From Bradyrhizobium sp. ARR65 (GTDB lineage: Bacteria; Pseudomonadota; Alphaproteobacteria; Rhizobiales; Xanthobacteraceae), in assembly GCF_000472385.1 (NCBI RefSeq), contig NZ_AWZU01000047.1, forward strand, positions 1 through 63,541: a stretch of DNA of 63,541 nucleotides, in the 5' to 3' direction. Position 1 is the stretch's first letter, and the number at the start of each line of letters is the position of its first letter. Below the pieces are notes generated by a model, which was not told the DNA's origin, did not search any database, and worked only from the letters and a program-made list of their open reading frames with translations. Both the position numbers and the translations under genes were made by a program. Below, one piece after another: positions 9,195 to 18,154 of the stretch.

Positions 9195-9759
9195 GAAAAG
9201 CTCTCCGTCATCCTGCACGGAGATCCAATTTAGAAATCATACACCCGCCTTCGGGTCTTTGGCGACACGAAGGTGGCCGAGGATTGGCTCCCGAACCGCC
9301 CATCCGCCATCCCTGACCCGAGCAGGTGGACTGTCGGGCACTCAAGATGGGAGCCGAAGGGCGTTGTGTCCACACAGTACAACAGCGAGAAAGGCGAGCG
9401 CGGACCACGAGGGTCCGTGCGAGTCGGCCTCCCACTTGGCCTATGCGCAATGGTGACATGCCTATAACGTGGCCTGAGCGTCAGATTGAACCCGAGAGCT
9501 GTGCGGTACCTTGATCATAGGACCAAGGGATCTCTCAGTGTGGACTTCGGGCTGATTTACAAGCCGTGCCGGTTGAACGATGCTCCTCCACGAACAGCGT
9601 CAGCGCTAAGAGCTTCTGCCAAGCGCCACCTTACGATCGTTGTCGCAATTGCGGTCATGGCCGCGTTCGGCGTGAATTAGCTCTAAACGGCGGCGTTGTT
9701 GTGATTCCGCGGATTTTTTCTCGGCATTGCCTTTCCCAACAGGTTAGGGGATTGCAAAA
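9195..9759. other. Intergenic stretch, no supported gene
   Basis: Overlapping short frames at 9208-9467 on both strands look like chance frames in GC-rich sequence. The regulator promoter should lie at the left end. Confidence 0.5.
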
Positions 9760-9882
9760 ATGATGATGCCAAAAATTGCTGCAGCTATTGTCGGCGCTGC
9801 TACCGCTGGCGGGCTTCTCATCACGCTTGCACCGGATTTCAGCGCCGATTTTGCTCTCGCGGTTATCGCGTGCTTTTCATAG
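9760..9882 (+). CDS. 40-residue hydrophobic small protein
   Basis: Three consecutive ATGs start the frame MMMPKIAAAIVGAATAGGLL, followed by a short acidic turn (APDFSADFA) and a second hydrophobic stretch ending ACFS. A GGGG at 9747-9750 is a suitable ribosome-binding site. It could be a small membrane or secreted peptide. It lies 75 bases before the OpgC-like gene on the same strand. Confidence 0.55.
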   Translation: MMMPKIAAAIVGAATAGGLLITLAPDFSADFALAVIACFS

Positions 9883-9957
9883 CCGTAGAGAGTTCGGCTT
9901 GCGTCCCTCTTGATCGTTCCTCTTGAAGACTGCTCGCACGCCGGACGGGGCAACCAG

Positions 9958-11370
9958 ATGCATGATCGAACTGCCACCCCGAGGCCATTTGTAAGCGCGC
10001 TGCCGGAGCTGAAAGGTTCCAGCCGCGATCTGCGAATTGATGCCTGCCGCGGGATCGCGCTCTGGTGCATCTTTCTCGACCATGTTCCCAACAACATCGG
10101 AAGTTGGTTGACGCTGCGGAACTACGGCTTCAGCGATGCCGCGGAAGTGTTCATGTTCGTCTCGGGTGTGACCTGCGCACTGGCCTACGGCAAGGTGTGG
10201 CGCTGCGACGGCTGGACCGGCGTGATCAGGCGGACGCTGCGGCGAAGCTGGGATATTTACGCCGCATTTCTGCTGCTCACGCTCTCCTGTGCGATATTGG
10301 TTTACCTCGCAGGCGGGGACCGTCTTGCTGACGAGAGCAATACCCGTATTCTGTTCGACCAGCCAGGCGCGGCGCTCGTGCACGCGGCAATCCTGCAATA
10401 CTGTCCGGTAAATACCGACGTATTGCCGATCTTCGTGCTTCTTCATCTCTTATTCGCGCCGTTGCTGTGGCTGCTGCTGCGAGGGCCGAACGTGATGCTC
10501 GGCGCCTCGCTGGCGCTTTATGCCCTGGTGCATGTATTCGGCTGGACGGTACCGGCGTGGCCGAGCGGCCACTGGGCCTTCAATCCCCTAGCCTGGCAGC
10601 TGCTCGTTGTACTTGGCGCGTGGTGGATGATCGAAGGCGAGAGAGTGCGGCCATGGGTGACGTCACGCCTGGCGCTTGTGCCTGCCGTTCTCTATCTGGT
10701 GTTCAGCCTGATCATCGCATTGAGCTGGAGGATCACACTGTTGGACGGAATAGTCCCACAGGCGCTGCTGAACCTGTTTTATCCCATGGATAAATCAAAT
10801 CTCGACCCATTGCGGCTGCTGCATTTTTTGGCCCTTGCGGTTTTGGCGGTATGGCTCGTGCCTCCCAATCGGCGAGGGCTGACGGCGACGGTGATGCGCG
10901 GTGCGATTCTCTGTGGCAAGAACTCCTTGCCGATCTACTGCCTCGGGGTCCTGCTTACGCTCGCCAGCGTCCTGGCGCTGCTCGATGTCTCGGAAGGGCT
11001 GGCGATGCAGATCGCGCTCAGCGTTGCTGGCGTCCTGATGATGATCGTGGCGGCGACACTGCTGAACTTGATCAAGATCAAACCGAGTCAGCAGCTGACC
11101 TTCGCAGTGCCTATGAGTGTGCGCGCCGAGCGAGAAGGCTGGGGCGTCGTCGGCTGGCGTTCCTGGAGTCGTTTCGCCGAGTGCCACGCGAATTCGGATG
11201 GACCGGCGGCCAGAACCTCGTCACCACTTTCCGGTTTGCGGAGGGGCAAGCCGAGCCAGCTGCCCGACCTGCTAGACGAATTTGGTCAGGCTCAAGGTGG
11301 ATGGGCGTCGCCGAAGCCTGCAGCCATGGGGGCCAAGGATAAGACAGCGACGGTTCCAGTCGGAATATAG
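9958..11370 (+). CDS. opgC: OpgC domain membrane protein (glucan succinyltransferase type)
   Basis: 470 residues. After a short cytoplasmic N-terminus comes the family signature SRDLRIDACRGIALWCIFLD HV, then FSDAAEVFMFVSGVTCALAYG and about ten membrane spans up to residue 385. OpgC proteins transfer succinyl groups to periplasmic cyclic or linear glucans; acyltransferase-3 relatives modify other envelope sugars. ATG 9958 follows ACGGGG by seven bases and is preferred over an upstream TTG. Odd point: after the last span (LLNLIKIK) about 90 further residues have no family character and look like readthrough into former non-coding DNA; usual length is nearer 380. Confidence 0.85.
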   Translation: MHDRTATPRPFVSALPELKGSSRDLRIDACRGIALWCIFLDHVPNNIGSWLTLRNYGFSDAAEVFMFVSGVTCALAYGKVWRCDGWTGVIRRTLRRSWDIYAAFLLLTLSCAILVYLAGGDRLADESNTRILFDQPGAALVHAAILQYCPVNTDVLPIFVLLHLLFAPLLWLLLRGPNVMLGASLALYALVHVFGWTVPAWPSGHWAFNPLAWQLLVVLGAWWMIEGERVRPWVTSRLALVPAVLYLVFSLIIALSWRITLLDGIVPQALLNLFYPMDKSNLDPLRLLHFLALAVLAVWLVPPNRRGLTATVMRGAILCGKNSLPIYCLGVLLTLASVLALLDVSEGLAMQIALSVAGVLMMIVAATLLNLIKIKPSQQLTFAVPMSVRAEREGWGVVGWRSWSRFAECHANSDGPAARTSSPLSGLRRGKPSQLPDLLDEFGQAQGGWASPKPAAMGAKDKTATVPVGI

Positions 11371-12075
11371 CTTTTGAGAACCTGTCCAGAAGGGGCTCAT
11401 GATGAGCCTTTCGCGTGGCGTGGATATCATAGGATTCTCCTACGAGTCGGACCCGGAAATTTTCGGCAACACGTCGAGCTGCTCAGGGGCGTCATTCCTC
11501 AGGTCCGACATATGCCGTTTTCCAACTCGGCCGGTCCGCGCGCCCATGATAACTGACGTCAAAATCGCGCCCAATCGTTTGGGCGTGGCGCACGGACGGA
11601 TGGCATACAGCACATCCCATTCGCTCCCTGTCGTTTTAGGATTTGTGCGTGGCAGAGGCTGAACTTTCTAACGGGAGCTTTGCGCCAGTACCTGCCGATC
11701 ATCGCAATTCCGGTTGTGTGCCCATCGCGTCGATATTGGCGGGCTGCGCTCAGGTCTCCTTCCGAAGACAGAGCTGACGTGATTTGCTGACCGCGAGTAT
11801 TACGGCTCGGGACCCGAAGCCGTCATTGGCCGGCGTCAGTCCGCCTTGCACCTGACTATTTTTGGCCCGCATTTCGGTTCCTGCTGCTATGAAATCCGCG
11901 AGCTGGGAAGCACGGCGGCGCCCTGCGCCGCAAGCCAGGCCTTCATATTAGGATTGGTTAATGGTGACGGTCTCGATGAGGACGGTGACGTCGATAGAAA
12001 AACCCGCCGAGCCGAGGCCAAGCGGGGTCATTGTCGGCAAACGGCGACATTATCACCCCGCGAGATTGTTGGGGC
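11371..12075. other. Intergenic stretch, no supported gene
   Basis: Short plus frames at 11374-11662 and 11846-12085 lack ribosome-binding sites and domains. Nothing else stands out. Confidence 0.5.
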
Positions 12076-12540
12076 CTATTTGTAATAACCGACACCGCAG
12101 CCCAGATCGCCGACCCTGGTGACGAAGCTCACCTTCGGAACGGGCGGCGTGGTGGTGCCCGGCCTAGGGAACTCGTAGCTGACCTCGGTGATTTGACCTT
12201 CCGGCTTCTGCGCCGCAGCGTACAGTTCCTGGCCATATATCTTACCGGTGGCGTCCTTGAGGGTCGTGACGTCCGTGCCAGCATGGACAGCCAGTGGCGT
12301 GGCGAGGGCCTTTCGGTCCGCTACTCTGAAGCAGAATGGATAGAGGTCGCGGTCCTTAAAGCCGCCCTCTCCCTTGGTGAACATTATTAGGGCCAGGGTC
12401 TCGTCCGCCTTTACAGCGGCGACCGCCTTGTCGAGCATGGCCCGAGCCTCCTGGGCCGTGCCCCCTTGCTGCGCGAACGCGGTGGCTGAGAGCACGAGAG
12501 CCGTCGCCGATACCGCACTAATCATGAGCGTTCGGATCAT
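12076..12540 (-). CDS. Secreted single-Cache (sCache_2-like) protein
   Basis: 154 residues. Signal peptide MIRTLMISAVSATALVLSAT ending AFAQ. The mature domain has the pattern of soluble Cache proteins: ARAMLDKAVAAVKADETLAL, then FKDRDLYPFCFRVADRK, HAGTDVTTLKDATGKIYG, and a C-terminal VPKVSFVTRVGDLGCGVGYY. Such domains bind small ligands in the periplasm; the ligand is unknown. ATG 12540 is chosen because GGAGAGG lies four bases upstream. No receptor gene is adjacent, so it appears free-standing. Confidence 0.85.
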   Translation of the reverse strand: MIRTLMISAVSATALVLSATAFAQQGGTAQEARAMLDKAVAAVKADETLALIMFTKGEGGFKDRDLYPFCFRVADRKALATPLAVHAGTDVTTLKDATGKIYGQELYAAAQKPEGQITEVSYEFPRPGTTTPPVPKVSFVTRVGDLGCGVGYYK

Positions 12541-12804
12541 TGGTCCTCTCCGTTGTTGGGTTGAGCGCCGCAAGTGGTTCGCGGACGCATTGCCTCGCTG
12601 CTGAAAGAGAAAATTGAGTTTCACAGTGCTGTCGCGCCTGGTGGCGACGGCACCAACGCTGCCGCTTATTCAAGGAACGTCGGCACGTTTCGTTGGCAGC
12701 TCGCTCCGAAAAAACTACATCAGTCTGCCGCGCTCAGGGCGATGGAGCCCCGATGCACGGCCGCGCTTTGGCCGGCACCGCACGCCGCGGTGGGATGGAC
12801 GCGG

Positions 12805-13195
12805 CTACTTTTCGACTTCGACGACGTACCTCCGTACGGACTTGACCGCCTTATCACGCTCGGGCGTAAGGTCCGTCCAAGCTTTCGACTTGTAGAATGC
12901 CACAGCCTCATCCAAGCTATCCCATTCGACGATCCCGACGTTCTTGGGGGCTGGCCCCCCCCTCGATCTGGACAACCCTTCCTGCCGCGGTGCGCAAGGC
13001 GCGACCATGGGCTGCTTCTATCGCCTTCCGGGCAGCAGGCAGGTATGCGGCTTGGGCCGAAGCATCGAGGATTTCGATCTCGGCCACAGAGTAAGCCTTC
13101 AGCTTAGCTCCTTGAGCATGGAGGCCCTCGACCGCGATAGCTCCAATTGCGACGCCTGCGAGCAATACCATTGCGAGCCTGTAACTAGATCTCAT
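12805..13195 (-). pseudogene. DUF1330-family secreted protein, frameshifted at a run of eight G
   Basis: The 5' part (13195 leftward) has a good GGGAGG site, a signal peptide (RSSYRLAMVLLAGVAIGAIA) and the start of a DUF1330 domain (YSVAEIEILDASAQAAYLPA ... GRVVQIEGG). The rest of the domain, PAPKNVGIVEWDSLDEAVAF and AVKSVRRYVVEVEK, is in another frame. The two halves join exactly at eight G residues (plus-strand C run 12955-12962). Seven G would restore one frame. It is either a slippage-prone gene or a young pseudogene. Confidence 0.8.
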
Positions 13196-13516
13196 GGCAT
13201 TTCCTCCCGATTGTGCAATGTGGATCTGAGACGTATGCTCCCATTGTTCCGGTCGTTGTCCTAGACGTGAGTCGGGATGGCCAACTGAAGGTTCAAAGCA
13301 AACGGGCGGCTAATGCGTCAAAACGGCTTGCCTATCTTTAGCGAACGGACGGATGAGCGACGCAAGCGTTAGTAACAGCATTTGCAAGGCGAATGTCTGA
13401 AAGTGTGCCCGACTCTGACCTTCCTTAAACTCGGCTTTTCGGCCGCTGCTGCGAGAATAGCTGACGTTCAACGCGCTCTTACCAGAACGATCTCTTGAAA
13501 AGTTCGGTTGACGGCC

Positions 13517-13739
13517 ATGAAGCGCATCAAGCCAAAGCGAACACCGCTCCGCCCGATGGCGCGAGCATGACGGCGGACTACATCGCGAGCTGCACGAGCA
13601 GATCGCCTCTGTTGACCAAATCGAATGGATCGACAACGCGACGCGCGAGAGGATCGAGGCGTTCATGCCTGATCTCGTAAGCCGATTGCTCGCGATGAGA
13701 ACCGGCGTGTACCTTGCGCCGTGCATGCGGCCAGCGTAG
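13517..13739 (+). pseudogene. Small helical protein remnant, frameshifted (tentative)
   Basis: The frame starts MKRIKPKRTPLRPMA and, after a shift near 13558, continues as LHRELHEQIASVDQIEWIDN then ATRERIEAFMPDLVSRLLAM to a stop at 13737. The second half is clearly protein-like. I do not recognise the family. It precedes the Cys-Gly repeat gene by 54 bases. Confidence 0.35.
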
Positions 13740-13792
13740 AACTTGGTTGCTGAAGTATGAAGACACTTTCTTGCAGGTATGGAGATGCGACC

Positions 13793-14269
13793 ATGCCAAG
13801 AGTGAAGCAAACTTCGAAGCAGAAGCGCACAACCAAAGCCGCCAGCGCGAGGGCACTGGGTGCCGCCGGACTGGGTCTTTCGCTGATGGGGAGCGCATCT
13901 GCATCTACGGTGCCCATTGCTGATGTACCGCGATCGGACAATACCGCGCTCAATCATCGCTTCGTTCTCGGCGAAGAGGAAATGGCCGACGTCAGTCTCG
14001 CGACGTTCCATCTCTTCGATAGGGAGAACGTTGGCAGTGGCGTGCAGGTCGCCCGAGGATGCGGTGGATGTGGAGGCTGCGGTGGATGCCGAGGCTGCGG
14101 TGGATGCCGAGGCTGCGGTGGATGCCGAGGCTGCGGTGGTTGCAGAGGTTGCGGTGGCTGCGGGTTCGTTGGTTTGGGTTTCGTTGCCTGTGTGGGTTGC
14201 GCGGGCTGCTGGGGTTGCGCGGCTTGCGCGGGCTGCTGCCTATCGTGGGGAGCGTGCCGCTTGTGCTAA
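13793..14269 (+). CDS. Cys-Gly repeat protein with leader-like N-terminus; candidate modified-peptide precursor
   Basis: 158 residues. A basic N-terminus (MPRVKQTSKQKRTTKAASAR) leads to a short hydrophobic segment (ALGAAGLGLSLMGSASAS) and a conserved-looking stretch (FVLGEEEMADVSLATFHLFD). From residue about 88 the protein is a core of repeated CRGCGG hexamers, then CVGCAGCWGCAACAGCC and the end SWGACRLC. About 28 cysteines fall in the last 70 residues. ATG 13793 has GGAG eight bases upstream; ATG 13757 is an alternative. The layout resembles leader-plus-core precursors of ribosomally made, modified peptides or a metal-binding Cys-rich protein. No modification enzyme (radical SAM, YcaO, DUF692) is encoded in the window, so function is open. 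Confidence 0.75.
   Translation: MPRVKQTSKQKRTTKAASARALGAAGLGLSLMGSASASTVPIADVPRSDNTALNHRFVLGEEEMADVSLATFHLFDRENVGSGVQVARGCGGCGGCGGCRGCGGCRGCGGCRGCGGCRGCGGCGFVGLGFVACVGCAGCWGCAACAGCCLSWGACRLC
14055..14163 (+). repeat. 18-bp tandem repeats encoding CRGCGG
   Basis: About six copies of GGATGCCGAGGCTGCGGT or close variants, in frame with the Cys-Gly protein. Confidence 0.85.
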
Positions 14270-14421
14270 GCCCCGCCGCCAAAAAACAACCTCCCTCCCT
14301 TTCGGGAGATAAAGGAGATCATTAGTATCGCTCCAGCTCAGAAGGAGCAGCCACAACGCCGCAGGGGATGATGTCTTCGCTGGCGCTGGGGTGTGCTCCT
14401 CGTCGGCGAATTGCGCACCGA

Positions 14422-14649
14422 CTACCCAGCTGAACGACTCAGACGCGGAGGCGTTCCGCGGAACTGGTCGGAACACCCCGCAATCGGCACGGGTTGACCC
14501 CGTCGCTTCTCCCGATACCGTGCGGTCAATTCGCGGGGCCGGTTGATCTGCTTTCTCAGACTTGCGGCTAGCTCGAGTTCTTCTCTTAGGCCCACTTCTC
14601 GGCAGATTGCCCACGCGTGAGCGTGATCAATGTCTATCCGGTTGCGCAT
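14422..14649 (-). CDS. Small hypothetical protein
   Basis: 75 codons starting MRNRIDIDHAHAWAICREVG, followed by ELELAASLRKQINRPREL. The N-terminal pattern resembles small proteins I associate with Bradyrhizobium; no function is known. The last third looks degenerate, so the 3' end may be altered. Confidence 0.45.
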   Translation of the reverse strand: MRNRIDIDHAHAWAICREVGLREELELAASLRKQINRPRELTARYREKRRGQPVPIAGCSDQFRGTPPRLSRSAG

Positions 14650-15112
14650 GGGGCGTTCGTTCCGGTGAAGCCGTGAACCAACATGGCACGCCTTCCCACA
14701 CTTTTTCTAAGCTGCAACTCTGAGCAGCGCCGTCAAGTGCACGCCCTGAAATGGAGATCGAGACGCGTCGCTTTTGGCTATCTGTCGCGAGCGCTTGTGG
14801 AACAGCGGCATGAAGCCTTTGGCTATCTGCGACAATGCGTCGTCCTTGAACGGCGAACGACGGTTCCACGCAACAACGCCCCTCGTGATTAGCAACGACG
14901 CCCTCGTGATTAAATGTTCACACAGCTTGGACCTGGAACGCGAACGCGGGAACCGAGGCCGCTTTCGCCCTGAAGGGGACAGCGTCACTGCTGGATCCTC
15001 GTGCTTGCGCACAGAGGGCTGAGGCCATGTTTGTGCTCGTCCGCTAAACCTACGGCGCCAACTCGCGCGAGCGTTCCGTTCCTATATACCTGCTACAGAT
15101 CAGGAGCTTCCG
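14650..15112. other. Intergenic stretch, no supported gene
   Basis: Frames at 14683-15022 on both strands overlap one another and show no domain. Confidence 0.45.
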
Positions 15113-15703
15113 ATGCCCGAGAGACGAGAACTGTATCGTAGCCCAAACGGTGATGCTTGGTTCCTTGGGCGCGAGCCGACCACCGGCAATGCGTTCATCA
15201 TCCATCAGCCAAATGCGCCTTCCGGTGGTCGATTGTCGCACATTGAGCTGGGCGAGTTCTTGCGGAGCGAGGTGAAAGGACCCGAGCACCAAGCCTTGTT
15301 GCGGTTGATCGGCACGCTGGTTGACGTGCCACCATACGCCTAAAGCCGCCGCAAGTTGTTTATGGCTCGGCCGCTTTGTCTTCCTTGTCCAGCGCGGCGC
15401 ATCACGATCTGGAGCGTTCAAATCGGCCAACGGCTGCCGCGGTGATCGAATAGTAATTTCAAAAGGCTGACGGATAGCAGCAACAGCCGCGAGATTTGAG
15501 CGCTCGTTTTCGTGGCCCAACAGTTTGTGCGTGATCCGATTGATGAAATGGATCTTGCCGCAAGTCGGACAGTTCACCGCGACAAAGCAGTCGAGCCCTG
15601 CCGGGTCTCCATCGATCCAGTGCTGAACGTATTCGCCGGTAGCGGGGCAGCGGACCGTGATCCTGATCACGGCGCAGCATCGGTCTGGCGGCCGTAGCAC
15701 CAT
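15050..15703 (-). CDS. Zinc-ribbon-type protein with probably degenerate 3' half
   Basis: The N-terminal 60 residues look genuine: VIRITVRCPATGEYVQHWID, then NCPTCGKIHFINRITHKLLG. Two Cys positions, RCPATG and CPTCG, fit a zinc ribbon of a kind common in this genus. After residue about 115 the frame runs antisense to the well-supported gene at 15113-15343, so the true protein probably once ended near 15350 and has lost its stop. Confidence 0.45.
   Translation of the reverse strand: MVLRPPDRCCAVIRITVRCPATGEYVQHWIDGDPAGLDCFVAVNCPTCGKIHFINRITHKLLGHENERSNLAAVAAIRQPFEITIRSPRQPLADLNAPDRDAPRWTRKTKRPSHKQLAAALGVWWHVNQRADQPQQGLVLGSFHLAPQELAQLNVRQSTTGRRIWLMDDERIAGGRLAPKEPSITVWATIQFSSLGHRKLLICSRYIGTERSRELAP
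15113..15343 (+). CDS. Small conserved-type hypothetical protein
   Basis: 76 residues, MPERRELYRSPNGDAWFLGR..., with a compact hydrophilic fold pattern (ELGEFLRSEVKGPEHQALLR) and no signal peptide. GGAG six bases before ATG 15113 supports translation. A longer minus-strand frame overlaps it entirely; only the part of that frame beyond 15350 looks protein-like. Confidence 0.7.
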   Translation: MPERRELYRSPNGDAWFLGREPTTGNAFIIHQPNAPSGGRLSHIELGEFLRSEVKGPEHQALLRLIGTLVDVPPYA

Positions 15704-15783
15704 GACTCAGGTAATGTTCTGCTACTATTTCTCAGGTGGCCTCAGCGGGCCGTTGATCCAGCCGCGAACGCTGGGAGATTTCA

Positions 15784-15903
15784 TCAGATCGCAACCGGCT
15801 CCGGCGAGGACGGAACAGCCTTCATCGGCTTGCCGCAGACCGGGCACGCCTTTTGCGAGAATTCAGCCGCGTGCTTGAGCGCGCAATTTGGAGTTCCTTT
15901 GCG
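15784..15903 (-). pseudogene. Zinc-ribbon fragment
   Basis: An open stretch without a start reads ALKHAAEFSQKACPVCGKPM and ends PSSPEPVAI. The CPVCGKPMK motif is typical of small zinc-ribbon proteins. The opposite strand also gives a plausible tail (FGVPLRYVKNTFGVSR), so which strand was coding is uncertain. Confidence 0.35.
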
Positions 15904-16038
15904 CTACGTCAAGAATACGTTCGGCGTGTCGCGCTAGTAAAGCAGCGTAGCCGAACAACGTGTCTGTCGAAGGCCGTTGAGGTTACGGGGCGCGGGCTCC
16001 TAGGTACTCCAAGCCCCGTTCGGTCTGAGGAGGCCGAC

Positions 16039-16542
16039 ATGTCCGTAAACAGCTACGCCGATGATCTGAGCTCCGCCGTGCACTACGCGCTCGAAACGAC
16101 CCACGCCATAGCGGTATGCCCCTTCCATTTGGAGGTGACGATCCGTCTCGGCGACGACGCCGCGGAAAGCCATGCTATCGCGCGCGCAAGAAAGCTCATC
16201 AAGAGTGATGGCACGACATGGGAAGGAGAAGCCCTTCGGAAAGAGTTTGGACGGCAACTCAGCGAAGCCGCTGACCGCTACTGTCCTCATTGCGCGCTGT
16301 CGGGCGGCCCGCTGGCAATTTACGGCGCTGCTGACGTGAATCCTTTCAGTGCTGGTTCCGATCTTGAGCATCAGAAAGCGACACCATGGCTTCACGACGA
16401 ACCGGAATTTCCGTGCGAGGGCTGCGGCGATCTCGTTGTGCTTGAGAAAGCGAAGCTGCTGGGCGAAATCAGGAGGCTGATTGGGCGGAAGCGCTTGGTC
16501 AAACGCTTCATGAAGCAAGCCAAAGTCGGGTATACTTCCTGA
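16039..16542 (+). CDS. Hypothetical protein with two CxxC motifs
   Basis: 167 residues from ATG 16039, which has GAGGAGG four to ten bases upstream. N-terminal MSVNSYADDLSSAVHYALET leads to CPFHLEVTIRLGDDAAESHA, then YCPHCALSGGPLAIYG and EFPCEGCGDLVVLEKAKLLG. The CPHC and CEGC pairs probably bind one zinc ion. The C-terminus is basic (RLIGRKRLVKRFMKQAK), which would suit nucleic-acid or protein contact. No family name recognised. Confidence 0.7.
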   Translation: MSVNSYADDLSSAVHYALETTHAIAVCPFHLEVTIRLGDDAAESHAIARARKLIKSDGTTWEGEALRKEFGRQLSEAADRYCPHCALSGGPLAIYGAADVNPFSAGSDLEHQKATPWLHDEPEFPCEGCGDLVVLEKAKLLGEIRRLIGRKRLVKRFMKQAKVGYTS

Positions 16543-16772
16543 CATCGAACAGCCTTTCAATCTCCAACCGTAGTGCGCGCTCGTCCTCTGTCGCACCGGG
16601 ATGGCGGTTGCAATCGCCGCTTCCTCGGTTGTATTGCTCGGCCTGATCATTTTGTGCCGTCACAGGGATCGCGAATACCGCCGCCAGCGCAAACGTTGGA
16701 TCGCAAATGTTGGATAGAGTACACGCCTCATTTGTCTCTTTCCCGAAAACCCAATCACCGTTCCCCCGGCCA

Positions 16773-17049
16773 TCAGGTCGATGACGGATCCCTTCCCGAA
16801 ATCTTGTTAGGCCGAAGCGCAATCAAGTGGCTGCCCTTTGTAGGGATATCGGCGTCCCTCTGAGCAGTCTTTAGAGCGCATATAGCGCTCCGTCGTCTTT
16901 GGCCGGCGAACGTCGTCAAGCGCCACTGTCTGATCGATATCGCAGCCAAGACAGCGAACCTCAAGGTAGCCGTAGCCAGCGTTGAGTGCATCGCCGACCG
17001 TAGGGGACGGCTGCGCGGGCCTTCGAAGGCGAGCATCCGCTTGTTCCAA
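16773..17049 (-). pseudogene. Zinc-ribbon hypothetical protein, frameshifted
   Basis: The first frame reads RRPAQPSPTVGDALNAGYGY, LEVRCLGCDIDQTVALDDV and KDCSEGRRYPYKG. The remaining residues (SHLIALRPNKISGRDPSST) lie in a second frame that takes over near 16840. Joined, they form a protein of a type I recall from Bradyrhizobium with CxxC pairs. One indel therefore separates it from an intact gene. Confidence 0.6.
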
Positions 17050-17318
17050 GCATCACAGGCGTCTTGTCGGCCTCTCGGCGGGCCGCAGTGGCCCGTTCGG
17101 CCGCCATGCCGACGACGAACGTTAGAGCCTATCGCGTGATTTTGTCCCTATGCGGGTCATGATGGGCGAACGGAGCACGGCGGCAAGGCGCTACCGATTG
17201 TAGAGAGCCGCCGAACCGCTACGATGTCTGCGCCGACCCGCTTAGTTAATCAACCGTTAAGCGATTTGCGGCCATCATCGGAGCCTTGATCGGGCCGGGT
17301 AAACGAGGGGATGTTGAA

Positions 17319-17522
17319 ATGAGCAATCTGGAACAGTCCATCCGCGAGCGTGCCTATCAGCTTTGGATCGAAAGCGGCTGTACCGATGGCAACGCCGAGG
17401 TTCACTGGCTCTCAGCCCAGCGCGAGATACTGCAAGCCTCCCTCGGCAACCTTGGTAGCGAAGCGGCGCCCGCTAAGCCGAAGAAGGCGAAGGCACCTCG
17501 AACGAAGAAGCGGGCGGCCTGA
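17319..17522 (+). CDS. DUF2934 domain protein
   Basis: 67 residues. The DUF2934 helix pair is plain: IRERAYQLWIESGCTDGNAE, then VHWLSAQREI. The C-terminus is a Lys/Ala/Pro tail (KPKKAKAPRTKKRAA) as in nucleic-acid-associated relatives. GAGGGG at 17305-17310 supports ATG 17319. Function of the family is unknown. Confidence 0.85.
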   Translation: MSNLEQSIRERAYQLWIESGCTDGNAEVHWLSAQREILQASLGNLGSEAAPAKPKKAKAPRTKKRAA

Positions 17523-17657
17523 GGACATAGCTCGGCACTGGCGACAGAACCTCATGTGGTTCAATCCGCTTGCCCTTCGATTTACTGGTAGGGGAACTTG
17601 TGATCGCGTTGCCTCGTTCGGTTAGCGACTGGCATTTTTGCCCTGCTGCACAAACCG

Positions 17658-17979
17658 ATGGCTTTTCGCGACGCCAATCGTCAGCCTAGCTGGCGCTATC
17701 ATGTGAAGGCGCACTCGTTTCGCACGTTCACGGTGATCCTAGCGTGGGTCCTAATCCTGACTGGCACACAGCGCACAGCGCCTGCTTCAACGCGGCATTG
17801 AGGACATTGGCGACGCAATCCCCGCCCCCTGGGAACCGCGCATCGAATTCGTCTTTCGAGAGATAGGTGGCATGATCTGGCTCCAGATCACGCTCCTAGT
17901 GATCGTGCTCCGGGTCGCACTTTCAGCAGTTGCCGCAACGTGGCGCGCGATCAGCCGACGAGATCAGTCGCTTCCATAA
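17658..17979 (+). pseudogene. Small membrane protein, frameshifted
   Basis: The frame from ATG 17658 encodes WRYHVKAHSFRTFTVILAWV (first membrane span). After a shift near 17760 a second frame gives RGIEDIGDAIPAPWEPRIEF and MIWLQITLLVIVLRVALSAV (second span), ending at 17979. The joined product would be about 107 residues with two membrane segments. Function unknown. Confidence 0.55.
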
Positions 17980-17988
17980 CGATTGCTC

Positions 17989-18133
17989 TTAGGGGCTTCC
18001 ATAGCAGCCCAGGCAGCGGACTTCGAGGTAGCGATAGTACCGTAAAGCCTGTCTCGGGTGTTTGGCGCCTATGCACCACAATGCGCCGCGTTCCAGCGGC
18101 TTCGCAAGCGGCTAGAACTTTAGTCTCCGCCAA
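17989..18133 (-). pseudogene. Zinc-ribbon fragment related to the one at 16.8-17.0 kb
   Basis: An N-terminal frame (VLAACEAAGTRRIVVHRRQT) passes into another frame that encodes YYRYLEVRCLGCYGSP. The YLEVRCLGC motif is the same as in the 16773-17049 remnant. It looks truncated. Confidence 0.45.
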
Positions 18134-18154
18134 GGGGGAACGCTACTCCGAGAG

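Noticed and set aside
13310..14011. 233-codon minus frame opposite the Cys-Gly gene
   Set aside because: Composition (Ser/Arg/Cys) is that of an antisense frame and it has no start signal or domain.
14276..14320. Hairpin CTCCC/GGGAG after the Cys-Gly gene as terminator
   Set aside because: The stem is only five pairs and no T-run follows.
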